Positions 25,738 to 35,433 of a DNA stretch of 64,000 nucleotides are shown here, one piece after another (positions within the stretch are counted from its first letter, which is position 1; each line of letters starts with the position of its first letter). The notes beneath the pieces were generated by a model, which worked only from the letters and a program-made list of their open reading frames with translations, was not told the origin of the DNA and searched no databases. The stretch is from Phycisphaeraceae bacterium. Lineage in GTDB: Bacteria > Planctomycetota > Phycisphaerae > Phycisphaerales > UBA1924. The position numbers and the translations under genes are program-made. Location: NCBI GenBank assembly GCA_019636495.1, contig JAHBXL010000003.1:1-64000 (forward strand), in the 5' to 3' direction.

Positions 25738-26496
25738 CTATCCGCAGCCACACCCGGCGTCGACGTCGGTGAGCGCCTCGGGCGGCAGGCGTGGGGCGCA
25801 GCGTTCCAGTTCGCAGTGCAGCACCTGCCGGTAGTGCCGCAGCCGCGTTTCGGCATCGTTCAGCGGTCCGCCGAAGGTGCGGTTCGGGTCGTTGTAGATG
25901 AGTTTGACCGGTACCTCGCCGATGCGCAGTGCCGCCGCGACTGCCTGCACCCAGAACTGCATGGGGAACGCGTAACCATCTTCGGTCAGGCGCAGTCTTC
26001 GCAGGGCATCGACGCGATACGCCTTGAAGCCGCAGAACGAATCGGAGAGATTCAGCCCCAGCCGGCGGTTGATCTCTTCGGTGATGACCTTGTTGATGGA
26101 CCGGCGCTCGGGCGGGGGAGAGTCCGACGAAGGGTCGAGATCGAGGTATCGCGAGCCGGAGATGACATCGAGCGTGTCGCGCCGAGCGGCTTCGACGAAC
26201 ATCGGGATCGCCGCGGGCTCGTGCTGCTCGTCGCAGTCCATGGTGATGACCCAGTCGTAGCGGCGCATGCGGGCCCAGTCGAAGGCATCGCGCATCGAGC
26301 GGCCGTATCCGCGGTTGACGGCGTGCCGGATGACGTCCACCGGGAACTTCGGCAGCGCGGCGGTGGTGCGGTCGGTCGAGCCATCGTCGATGACCAGCAC
26401 GTCGTCGGCGTACTCCAGCACGTGCGCCAACACGCGACAGACGTACTTTTCTTCGTTGTAGACCGGGATCGCAATGAGCACGCTGGGTGAACGCAT
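25738..26496 (-). CDS. Family 2 glycosyltransferase (dolichol/polyprenyl-phosphate sugar transferase type)
   Basis: A 252-residue GT-A fold enzyme. VLIAIPVYNEEKYV, VLVIDDGSTDRT and the metal-binding DCDEQHEP (DxD region) define it. The later SGSRYLDLD and SFCGFKAYR segments match DPM1-like transferases. No membrane helices follow the domain, so it probably works at the inner face of the membrane. The ATG at 26496 begins MRSPSVLIAIP; upstream codons add nothing recognisable. It is followed on the same strand by the BshC-like gene. Confidence 0.88.
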   Translation of the reverse strand: MRSPSVLIAIPVYNEEKYVCRVLAHVLEYADDVLVIDDGSTDRTTAALPKFPVDVIRHAVNRGYGRSMRDAFDWARMRRYDWVITMDCDEQHEPAAIPMFVEAARRDTLDVISGSRYLDLDPSSDSPPPERRSINKVITEEINRRLGLNLSDSFCGFKAYRVDALRRLRLTEDGYAFPMQFWVQAVAAALRIGEVPVKLIYNDPNRTFGGPLNDAETRLRHYRQVLHCELERCAPRLPPEALTDVDAGCGCG

Positions 26497-26614
26497 GAGC
26501 CGTCCGGGGGGTCGAGGTTCGGGGCAGCGGGCCGGGAGCACATCCCCGGCTCAGCGTATGTTCGATGCCGGCCGTGGTTGCGGATTCCGCATCTCACGCC
26601 GCCGGGGCGAGAAA

Positions 26615-27154
26615 TCAGATCGGGTGCTCTCCCTGTTCGGGCTCGACGATACGCGGCAGCGACGTGAACGCCGCGAGGCCGAACGGCCGGGACTCCTTCG
26701 GGTCCTGCCCTTCTTCGGTTTGCTCCTCGGCCTTGGCGAGTTGCTCGATGAGTTCGGGTGTCATGGCGTGTACCGCGGCGACCTCATGCACCGGAAGCGT
26801 GTAGATCTCGCCGTCGGGCGTGGCGATGCGGAAGACCGTGCATTGCACGGCGATGGACGCCTCGCGTTCCCACGAACTCTCGCCCACTCCCGGGATGCTG
26901 CAGGCGAACAGGGGGAAGATGGTCTTGATGCCGACGCGCACCCCCTGGTTGGTCACAACGCCAAACCGGCCGTCGAAGAGTTCGGGCTTCATCTGGCAGA
27001 GCAGCGCAAGGTCGTTGAGCATTTCTCGCACGACGTTGTGCCAGAAGAGCGTGCGTGTATCGGCGATTGCGCGGGGGGAATGCGCCGCCGCGCCGACGTG
27101 TTCGTAGGCGGGCTCGTGCGGGTGCGGACGAGTCGTTGCGGTTTGCTTGGCCAT
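26615..27154 (-). CDS. Conserved-looking hypothetical protein
   Basis: A 179-residue protein with no family I recognise. It has a flexible His/Pro/Ala-rich N-terminus, a central globular part (TLFWHNVVREMLNDLALL, LFDGRFGVVTNQGVRVG, VQCTVFRIATPDGEIYTLPVHEV) and an acidic C-terminus. No signal peptide or membrane helix is seen. It lies between a secreted protein gene upstream (57-base gap) and the GT2 gene downstream (118-base gap), all on the minus strand. Confidence 0.65.
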   Translation of the reverse strand: MAKQTATTRPHPHEPAYEHVGAAAHSPRAIADTRTLFWHNVVREMLNDLALLCQMKPELFDGRFGVVTNQGVRVGIKTIFPLFACSIPGVGESSWEREASIAVQCTVFRIATPDGEIYTLPVHEVAAVHAMTPELIEQLAKAEEQTEEGQDPKESRPFGLAAFTSLPRIVEPEQGEHPI

Positions 27155-27211
27155 GCGGGATTGTCTGCCGACCGCGGTCGGTCCGCCAATGGACCGCGGA
27201 ACTTCCGGAGT

Positions 27212-28417
27212 TCACGGCGTGCGGGCCAGGCCCTCGGCCCGTGCACGCAGGGCGGCGATATCGTCGCGCCGGTCCTGGAAGAGGAATCGCCAGAGCACAG
27301 CGTGCTTCGTCGGGTCCTGGCCGACGGGCGTGCGACCCGGCGGCAGGCCGGCCAGCAGTTCGGGGTAGTCGGTCATCACCGTCTCGGCGTCGAGCAACCG
27401 TCGCTCGGCCTCGTTGATGAGTTTGAGTGCGGCCTCGCCCGCTTCGCGCTTCCGGCGCGTCGCGTCCTGCCCGCGGAGTCTCGCCGCGTTGGACAGGTCG
27501 TTTCCGACGAGCACGAGGCACTCATCGAGTTTCCGGATCACCTGTTCGATCTTCCCGCGGGCCTCGACCAGCCCGCTCGATATCTCGGCGCGGACCATCG
27601 GACGGGCACGCAGGCCCGCCGCGGACAGAAACTGGCCCGCATCGCCCGCCTCGGCCGTCGCGATGCCGAGCCTGCGCATCATCGCCGCGTCCCACTCGAT
27701 TCGCGGCGGACGATCACTCTCGCTCGCAGGGATGATGAGCAACTTGCGGCTGTCGTCGCCGGGGTTGGAGGTGATGGCCCACGGCGCGCCCGCCGTTCGC
27801 GGCACCGCCCAGAGCGGGCCGGACGGACGCGGCAGCGCCGCGGCAAGCATCGAATCCGCCCCGCGGTCTCTTGCCGCGAGGTAGAGCAACCCGTTGAGTT
27901 CGCGGTCGACGGTCTCCCAGTCGGTGTCGGGCGGCGCGGAGTCGCGCAGGTCCGTTGCGCTTTCAAAGACCAGCCGCGTGCGAGGCGAGATCGCGCACGC
28001 ATCGGCGAGCAACGCCAAGGCGGCTTGTCCGAAGCCGATGCGCCGGTCGGCATCGTCGTGCAACCACGCCAGCACACGAACCCCGGATCTTCGGCCCGAC
28101 GATGCCCCGGTTGAAGGTCTCATCGCCTTGGCGATCGCGTGCACGGCGTCGGCGCGCCAACGGTCGCCGGACAGTTCGAGCAGCAGCACCTCGGTCCCAT
28201 CTTCGATCGCGGCGGCGAGCCGGTCGGCAAAGTCGCGGGCGAGTTTCATGCTGTCGAGGTCGCCGCGAAGGTGAAGGTGCAGAACCTTGCGTGACGCGGG
28301 CTGCTGCCGGGCCGCGGGTTCGACGGCGGGGGAGCCGGGGTTGGTCGATGGCGGAGGCACACCATGGGTGGTTGCCAGCGCCAGCACGAACCCGGCCACG
28401 AATGGTGAAAGGCCCAT
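27212..28417 (-). CDS. Exported protein with possible degenerate ClpP/NfeD-like fold
   Basis: A 401-residue protein with an N-terminal signal-like stretch (FVAGFVLALATTHGVP). The part beginning LHLHLRGDLDSMKLARDFAD, then GTEVLLLELSGDRWRADAVHAIAKA and VRVLAWLHDD, followed by ALALLADACAISPRTRLVF, has the rhythm of the ClpP/crotonase fold in NfeD-type serine proteases, but no clear catalytic Ser-Lys pair is visible. The C-terminal half has a helical region (ARGKIEQVIRKLDECLVLVG). The fold assignment is by eye only. It is divergent from the TlpA-like gene at 28657. Confidence 0.6.
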   Translation of the reverse strand: MGLSPFVAGFVLALATTHGVPPPSTNPGSPAVEPAARQQPASRKVLHLHLRGDLDSMKLARDFADRLAAAIEDGTEVLLLELSGDRWRADAVHAIAKAMRPSTGASSGRRSGVRVLAWLHDDADRRIGFGQAALALLADACAISPRTRLVFESATDLRDSAPPDTDWETVDRELNGLLYLAARDRGADSMLAAALPRPSGPLWAVPRTAGAPWAITSNPGDDSRKLLIIPASESDRPPRIEWDAAMMRRLGIATAEAGDAGQFLSAAGLRARPMVRAEISSGLVEARGKIEQVIRKLDECLVLVGNDLSNAARLRGQDATRRKREAGEAALKLINEAERRLLDAETVMTDYPELLAGLPPGRTPVGQDPTKHAVLWRFLFQDRRDDIAALRARAEGLARTP

Positions 28418-28656
28418 TTCGACGGCTCCGGGCCTTCCCTGGCCGGTGGTCGTCCTGCCCAGAGGCTACCAGAACCCGTCCGCCGTCGCAAGTGCGGCGC
28501 GGCCCGGGATTCCCGCTGCACCCCCGGCGCGATCAACTTGACTTCGGCAGTTGCAATTTCCCCCCGGTCGCGGCGACAATGTGTCCGGGCGGTATCGCTA
28601 TGTCGCATGAACAATCGGGGGCAGGGTCTAGTTACGGGGCGGGCAGGAGCACGCGG

Positions 28657-30024
28657 ATGGATACCCGGAAACGTCGGACACACGGCACATTCAAACTCTC
28701 ATTGCTGGCGGGTCTGGCCGTCGGTCTGGCCGCGGCGGTTGCAACGGGCGCGCCGCCCACCGATGCGCAGATCGAAGCGCTCATCGCCAAAGTGCAGGAG
28801 GCGCAGCGCAGCACCGACGACCGGCAGGCGGCGACGGCCGCCGCGGTCGAGGCGTGCAAGCAAGGCCTGAAGGATCTTTCGATCGCAGAGTGTTCGCTGG
28901 AGCAGTTCCGCAAACTGGACACGGCGCGCCTGGCGATGATGGTGCCCGAACTCCGCGCCGCCGCCGCACCGCGCCTGAAGGAACTGGCGGCCGCGCCGAC
29001 GATCGACGGCGTGCGAGCGCTCGCCATGAGCGCGGCGTGGTACCCCGATGCGGCCGACCGCACGGCCGAGGCGCGCCGCGAGCGCGACCTCGCGATCGCG
29101 CGGATCTACGCGCAGTGCGTCAAGCACCCGGCCATCGGCGACCTGCTGATGTCGGAGACGGACGGGCCGGACTTCGTCTCGCGCTTCGGGCGCATCTCGC
29201 CCCAGGCGGCCAAGGAAGCGGGCCTGGTCGAGGCCGCGCCCGTCGTGCTCGGCAAGGACATGTGCGCGCTCGCCGCCGCCCGCGCGCCCGCGCTGTTCGA
29301 CATGATGCCCAACGACGAATCGGGGCAGGCCCAGCGGCAGCGGGTCCGCGTCCTTGCACTGGGCGCCGTGGACAAGGCGATGGCCGCGGTGGACAAGGCC
29401 GAGGCGGACTCGCCGCTGGGGCGGGCCAAGCCCTCGCTCGAGCGGTCGCGCATGTACCTGTCGGGCGCGTTTGCCAAGGGCGAACTGGTCGATCACGCCG
29501 CCCCGACGATCACCTTTGAGTGGACCACCGATGACAAGATCAAGTCGCTGGCGGACCTCAAGGGCCGCGTGGTGGTGGTCGACTTCTGGGCGACGTGGTG
29601 CGGGCCGTGCATCGCGAGTTTCCCGAACGTGCGCGAACTGCAGAAGCGCTACGAGGGCTACCCGGTCACCATTCTCGGCGTCACGAGCATCCAGGGTTCG
29701 CACTCCAACCCGAAGACCCGCGAGCGCACCGACACCAAGGGCAAGCCGGAACTCGAGCACGAACTCATGACCGGGTTCATCAAGGACATGGAGGTCACCT
29801 GGCCGGTTGCGTTCGCGCACCAGGAGGTCTTCAACCCCGAGTACGGCGTGCGCGGCATCCCGCACGTGGCGATCATCGATCCCTCCGGCAAGGTGCGCTA
29901 CAACGGCCTGCACCCGGGCGGCAGCCTCAAGGACAAGGCCGACAAGATCGACGCCTTGCTGAAGGCGGCGGGCCTGCCCGCGCCCGAGCCCGTTGCCGAG
30001 CCGGAGAAGAAGGAAGGCCAGTAA
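28657..30024 (+). CDS. Exported TlpA-like thiol-disulfide protein with long N-terminal domain
   Basis: A 455-residue protein. A signal peptide (LAGLAVGLAAAVATGA) is followed by about 250 residues of Ala-rich helices with no clear relative, then a thioredoxin-fold domain from about residue 280: VVVVDFWATWCGPCIASFP holds the CxxC pair near residue 313, and GIPHVAIIDPSGKVRY the cis-Pro. TlpA-like proteins reduce or exchange disulfides outside the cytoplasm. The ATG 28657 has aggag seven bases upstream; the frame extends much further upstream but without a signal peptide. A strong terminator follows. Confidence 0.85.
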   Translation: MDTRKRRTHGTFKLSLLAGLAVGLAAAVATGAPPTDAQIEALIAKVQEAQRSTDDRQAATAAAVEACKQGLKDLSIAECSLEQFRKLDTARLAMMVPELRAAAAPRLKELAAAPTIDGVRALAMSAAWYPDAADRTAEARRERDLAIARIYAQCVKHPAIGDLLMSETDGPDFVSRFGRISPQAAKEAGLVEAAPVVLGKDMCALAAARAPALFDMMPNDESGQAQRQRVRVLALGAVDKAMAAVDKAEADSPLGRAKPSLERSRMYLSGAFAKGELVDHAAPTITFEWTTDDKIKSLADLKGRVVVVDFWATWCGPCIASFPNVRELQKRYEGYPVTILGVTSIQGSHSNPKTRERTDTKGKPELEHELMTGFIKDMEVTWPVAFAHQEVFNPEYGVRGIPHVAIIDPSGKVRYNGLHPGGSLKDKADKIDALLKAAGLPAPEPVAEPEKKEGQ

Positions 30025-30055
30025 TCCCTGTTCGCTCGACGTGAGAACTCCGCAA

Positions 30056-30085
30056 AGGCCCCGGCACTGTGCCGGGGCCTTTTTC
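30056..30085 (+). terminator. Rho-independent terminator after TlpA-like gene
   Basis: A perfect ten-base stem (ggccccggca at 30057-30066, tgccggggcc at 30070-30079) with a three-base loop is followed by five T. It ends just 26 bases before gltX. Confidence 0.92.
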
Positions 30086-30110
30086 GTCCCGTTCTCCTAC
30101 GCTTGGCCCC

Positions 30111-31880
30111 ATGACCGCTTCCGACCACGTCGTTACCCGATTCGCGCCATCGCCGACCGGGCACCTGCATATCGGCGGGGCCCGCTCCGCGCTGTTCTGC
30201 TGGGCCTTTGCCAGGCGGAATGGCGGCCGCTTCATGATCCGCATCGAGGACACCGACCAGGCTCGCAGCAGCGATGAATCGGCCCGCGGCATCCTTGAGG
30301 ACCTCGCGTGGCTCGGCATCGAGTGGGACGACGGCCCCTCGCTGACGCTCGCCGATGGCAGGGTGATCGGCGCGGATTCGCGCCCGGTCGGGCCGTACTT
30401 TCAGGCGCAGCGCGTGCCCATCTATCACGCGTACATCGAGGCATTGGTGAAGGCGGGCCGCGCGTACCCGGCGTTCGAAGATGCCGCGGAGCTCGAGGCC
30501 AAGCGCAAGGCGGCCGTCGCGGCGAAGCAGACCTATCGCTACGAGCGGCCGGCGGATGTCAAGCCCGGCGTGTTCAATGCCGCGCGATGGGAACGAGCAC
30601 AAAGCGGCGAGCCGCACGTGGTGCGGTTCCTTGCGCTGCACGAGGAGATCATCGTCCCTGATCAGGTGCTGGGCGATGTAAGAATCGCCGCGGGCGAACT
30701 TGATGACTTTGTGATCCTCAAGGCCGACCGATTTCCAACGTACCACTTCGCGGTGGTGATCGACGACGAACTGATGGGCGTGACGCACGTGCTGCGGGCG
30801 CAGGAACACCTGGCCAACACGCCGCGACACGTGGCGATGCAGAAGGCGCTCGTGCGGTTGCCGCAGCACAGCCCGCCCGGCTCGGAGAGCCGGGCCACCC
30901 CGTTCCGCACGCCGGTCTACGCGCATATGCCGCTGATCTTCAATGTCGATGGCACGAAGATGAGCAAGCGGGACAAGGCCAAGGCGGCGCGGGCCGCGCT
31001 GCAGGCGAAGATCAAGCAGGAGCCGGCGCTCACGGCGGATGTCTTGGCCCCGCGACTCGGCGCCGCCGCGCCGGACATCGCCGGCTTTCTCGCCAAGGAC
31101 AACGACTCGCTCGAAGTCGCAACGGCGATCTCGCGCGTGTTCGGTGTCGCGCTCCCCGAGATCGAAGTCGCCGATTTCCGCGCCGCGGGCTACCTGCCCG
31201 AGGCGATCTGCAACTACCTCGCGCTGCTCGGCTGGAACCCCGGCATGAAGACCGAGGATGGCAAGGACCTCGAGAAGTTCGACAACGCGTTTCTGGCCGA
31301 GCACTTCTCGATCGAGCGCATCGGCAAGACCAACAGCAAGTTCGACCGCAACAAACTGCTCTCATTCAACGGCGATGCCATCGCCGCGCTCTCGGATGAC
31401 GCGTTCATCGATCGGTGGATGGCGTGGATGCGCGAGTTCGAGCCAGCCGCGGCGGACCGCATCGGCGCTGTGCCCCGCGACCGGCTCGCGGCCTTGGCCG
31501 CGGCGATCAAGCCCCGCGCCAAGACGCTACGCGAGGGCCTGAAGTCCGCCGCGTTCCTGCTGCGCGATGACGAGGCAACTGACTTTGAGGCGAAGGCGGT
31601 CGAGAAGCACATGCGGGCCGATGATGGCCGCGGCGTGAAACTGCTGCGCGAGTTCCGCGAGACGCTCAACGCGCTTCTTGATTGGTCGCCCGCGGGGCTC
31701 GCCGCGCACCTCGATGCGTTCGCGCAGGCGAACGGCCTGCCGAACCCCGGCCCCATCGCCCAGCCGCTTCGCATCGCGCTCACCGGCGCGGCGGTCAGCC
31801 CCGGACTTGGCGAGACCATGGCGGTGATCGGCAGACTCTCGTGCCTGAAGCGAATCGACACGTGCCTGCACGCGGTGTGA
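30111..31880 (+). CDS. gltX: Glutamyl-tRNA synthetase
   Basis: A 589-residue class I synthetase. RFAPSPTGHLHIGGARSAL carries the HIGH-type motif in its GluRS form and TKMSKRDKAKAARAAL the KMSKS loop near residue 281. Between KMSKR and the usual next block GYLPEAICNYLALLGW there are about 79 residues, where most GluRS have about 15, so the protein is some 100 residues longer than usual. The ATG 30111 fits the family start. glnS follows on the same strand after 117 bases, so the organism seems to charge tRNA-Gln directly. Confidence 0.95.
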   Translation: MTASDHVVTRFAPSPTGHLHIGGARSALFCWAFARRNGGRFMIRIEDTDQARSSDESARGILEDLAWLGIEWDDGPSLTLADGRVIGADSRPVGPYFQAQRVPIYHAYIEALVKAGRAYPAFEDAAELEAKRKAAVAAKQTYRYERPADVKPGVFNAARWERAQSGEPHVVRFLALHEEIIVPDQVLGDVRIAAGELDDFVILKADRFPTYHFAVVIDDELMGVTHVLRAQEHLANTPRHVAMQKALVRLPQHSPPGSESRATPFRTPVYAHMPLIFNVDGTKMSKRDKAKAARAALQAKIKQEPALTADVLAPRLGAAAPDIAGFLAKDNDSLEVATAISRVFGVALPEIEVADFRAAGYLPEAICNYLALLGWNPGMKTEDGKDLEKFDNAFLAEHFSIERIGKTNSKFDRNKLLSFNGDAIAALSDDAFIDRWMAWMREFEPAAADRIGAVPRDRLAALAAAIKPRAKTLREGLKSAAFLLRDDEATDFEAKAVEKHMRADDGRGVKLLREFRETLNALLDWSPAGLAAHLDAFAQANGLPNPGPIAQPLRIALTGAAVSPGLGETMAVIGRLSCLKRIDTCLHAV

Positions 31881-31997
31881 TCGAGAGCATCGTGCGTCTT
31901 GCAAGAGCGGCCAGTTGCAGAACCGGGATGGGGGGTGCTTCCTGACCGGCTGTCTGGTGGTCGCGGCACCGTGAGGGATTGTATCGGTGGCCGTAGA

Positions 31998-33803
<1,806 letters not shown>

Positions 33804-34133
33804 CACTCACGGTGGCGGCTTGCCAGAGAAGCGGTCGGATTCTCTGCAGAATGAAAAAGGGCGCGCGGCCGGTGGCGGCTCGGCCGAGCGCCCGTGTGCG
33901 AGGTTGACGCGCCCAAGTCCCGATTCCTCCGGAGCGGACACGACGGCGTCCTTACCGTCGATCACCACGCCGCGGTCGCTTCCTTGCGGGTGCGGCGTGC
34001 CCCGGGGGCATTCAGGCCCCAGGCCCCGAGTCCTTCGTTGCCGTCGGACCTCGCGGGGTACAAATCACGTTGAAAGCCCGCGTGGTGCGCCGTGTCTCGA
34101 CGGCGCGCGGGACTGAAGGAAACCCGGTCGCTC
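33804..34133. other. Intergenic region between glnS and mraZ with structured minus-strand RNA potential
   Basis: No reading frame is supported in these 330 bases. On the minus strand, downstream of mraZ, there are several short stems (for example gacgg...ccgtc near 33944-33961) and a terminator at 33854-33893. The mraZ message may therefore carry a 3' extension of about 240 bases, or a small RNA may be encoded here. I found no match to RNase P, SRP, 6S or tmRNA cores. Confidence 0.45.
33854..33893 (-). terminator. Rho-independent terminator downstream of mraZ
   Basis: Read on the minus strand, gcgccc/gggcgc closing pairs (33859-33864 with 33888-33893) and an inner cggcc/ggccg stem (33866-33870 with 33882-33886) are followed by five T. 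It ends transcription coming from mraZ or from an RNA between. Confidence 0.75.
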
Positions 34134-34604
34134 TCACCCTCCAGCGGGGCGTCCGTTCCCCTTCTTGGCCTCGATCCGCGCCACCAGGTGCGGCAGCGCG
34201 TTGAAACGATCCGACAGCCTGCTCTTCCACTCCGTCCTGTCCCAGACCTCCATCCGATTCAGCACGCCCACCACCACCACATCGCTCTTGAGCCCGGTCA
34301 GTTCAAGGTGGGTCCTGGGAATCGCCACCCGTCCCGCCGAGTCCATTTCCAGCCGCTCCGCGAGGCCGAAGAGTTGGAGTTCCAACTCCGCCTCCTCCTC
34401 ACCCGGTGTCAGCGATGCGGCGTGCCGCTGAGCCAGAGCCTTGAACTCCCTTTCGGTGTAGAGCCGGAGGCACCCCTTTGGCCAGGGAACGCAGTACCAC
34501 GCGTGCCCGTCTCGGTCGGTATCCCACTGGTTCCGCACCTTGGCGGGGATCGCCAGCCGCTGCTTGGGGTCGATCGTGTGCTCGAAGTGGCCTGTGAACA
34601 GCAC
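34134..34604 (-). CDS. mraZ: Transcriptional regulator MraZ
   Basis: A 156-residue double SpoVT/AbrB-like protein. The first unit is MLFTGHFEHTIDPKQRLAIPAKVR and the second LEMDSAGRVAIPRTHLELTGL, the two DxxxR swapped-hairpin repeats that bind the mraZ promoter. The start is GTG 34604. MraZ normally heads the division and cell-wall cluster and is followed by rsmH; here nothing follows on this strand and glnS converges, so it is an orphan. Its promoter carries a five-fold repeat, consistent with self-repression. Confidence 0.95.
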   Translation of the reverse strand: MLFTGHFEHTIDPKQRLAIPAKVRNQWDTDRDGHAWYCVPWPKGCLRLYTEREFKALAQRHAASLTPGEEEAELELQLFGLAERLEMDSAGRVAIPRTHLELTGLKSDVVVVGVLNRMEVWDRTEWKSRLSDRFNALPHLVARIEAKKGNGRPAGG

Positions 34605-34634
34605 GGTCGGGCCCCTGTGTCAGCGACGCATGGG

Positions 34635-34663
34635 ATTATGCCCCACTTCGCGACACATTGCAA
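34635..34663 (-). promoter_or_regulatory. mraZ promoter
   Basis: On the minus strand a -35 box TTGCAA (34663-34658) and a -10 box CATAAT (34640-34635) are 17 bases apart. The start of transcription would be near 34628, about 24 bases before the GTG start. Confidence 0.8.
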
Positions 34664-34687
34664 CACACTTCCGCCACTCTGAGCCAC
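34644..34687 (-). promoter_or_regulatory. MraZ operator: five GTG(G/T) repeats at helical spacing
   Basis: Read on the minus strand, GTGG or GTGT words occur with their complement CAC starting at 34644, 34654, 34664, 34675 and 34685, so spacing is 10, 10, 11 and 10 bases. They overlap the spacer and the -35 box of the mraZ promoter. Known MraZ sites are TGGGN or GTGG-like words repeated every 10 bases, so this is a likely self-repression operator. Confidence 0.75.
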
Positions 34688-34748
34688 TTGTGGATAGTTT
34701 GCGGACCAATCGGACGCACATTCTCGCGCAATCTCCGCGCGTTTGGCG

Positions 34749-34777
34749 ATGACAGACCCTTGTTCAGGTGGTAGACT
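34749..34777 (+). promoter_or_regulatory. Sigma70-type promoter for flavin-reductase-like gene
   Basis: A -35 box ATGACA (34749-34754) and -10 box TAGACT (34772-34777) have a 17-base spacer. Transcription would start near 34784, giving a leader of about 77 bases. The -10 surround gtggtagactgggg is nearly identical to that of the promoter at 20340. Confidence 0.65.
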
Positions 34778-34860
34778 GGGGCCCGGAGTTTTGTGGGTCA
34801 GGACCTTGCCCATCGGGCGTTCTTCTCGGTTCTGGGCTTGGTTCAACTCGGAGAGGGCGC

Positions 34861-35433
34861 ATGAGTCAACTGCAATCGCCCGATGTTGAGCGGGTGCTGG
34901 GGCTGCTCCCCTCGGTGTCGTGCGTGCTGACATCAGCCTTCGAGCACCGCCGCGGCGGCGTGCTGGTGAAGCGCGCGATGCAGTGCGCCGACGAGCCGCT
35001 GTGCATCGCGGTGGCGGTCCCGACGGGGCACCGCATCGCGACGCTGGTGCGCGACAGCCACACGTTCGCGCTCTGCCTGCTCGACAAGGCCAGCCGGCTG
35101 CTGGTCCGCAAGTTCGATGGGCGCGAAGAGGGAGATCCCTTCGACACGCTGGAAACACTGCGACTGGTGAGCACCGCGCCGATCCCGGCCCGCGCGCTCG
35201 CGGCGATCGACTGCGAGGTCGTTCGGCACTACGACCTCGAGGCCGACCACGAGGTGTACATCGGACAGGTGCTGGCGGTCCGTGCGCTGCATCTGCCGGT
35301 GCCGGTCGAAGCGGTGGAGCCCGGCGGGCATCAGGCGCTGACCAACGGCGCCCACGCCAACGGTGTGCACGCGCCATCTCCCGCGCCCACGCCGGCTCCG
35401 ATCATCCCGCCGACCCAGGCAGCAGCCGCCTGA
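34861..35433 (+). CDS. Flavin reductase-like FMN-binding protein
   Basis: A 190-residue protein of the split-barrel flavin reductase type. VLTSAFEHRRGGVLVKRAMQ, PLCIAVAVPTGHRIATLVRDSHTFALCLL and ALAAIDCEVVRHYDLEADHEVYIGQVLA follow the family order. A Pro/Ala-rich tail of about 35 residues is added at the C-terminus. Members bind FMN and reduce flavin or metals using NAD(P)H. The ATG 34861 has a ggag sequence upstream. The 3' end overlaps the convergent glycosyltransferase gene by 32 bases. Confidence 0.75.
   Translation: MSQLQSPDVERVLGLLPSVSCVLTSAFEHRRGGVLVKRAMQCADEPLCIAVAVPTGHRIATLVRDSHTFALCLLDKASRLLVRKFDGREEGDPFDTLETLRLVSTAPIPARALAAIDCEVVRHYDLEADHEVYIGQVLAVRALHLPVPVEAVEPGGHQALTNGAHANGVHAPSPAPTPAPIIPPTQAAAA

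Noticed and set aside
27955-28656. Upstream extension of the TlpA-like gene by 234 codons
   Set aside because: It would overlap the divergent gene at 27212-28417 and bury the signal peptide; the ATG at 28657 has a good ribosome site.
34689-34697. DnaA-box-like tgtggatag upstream of mraZ
   Set aside because: A single copy with one mismatch, with no cluster of boxes or AT-rich unwinding region; not an origin.
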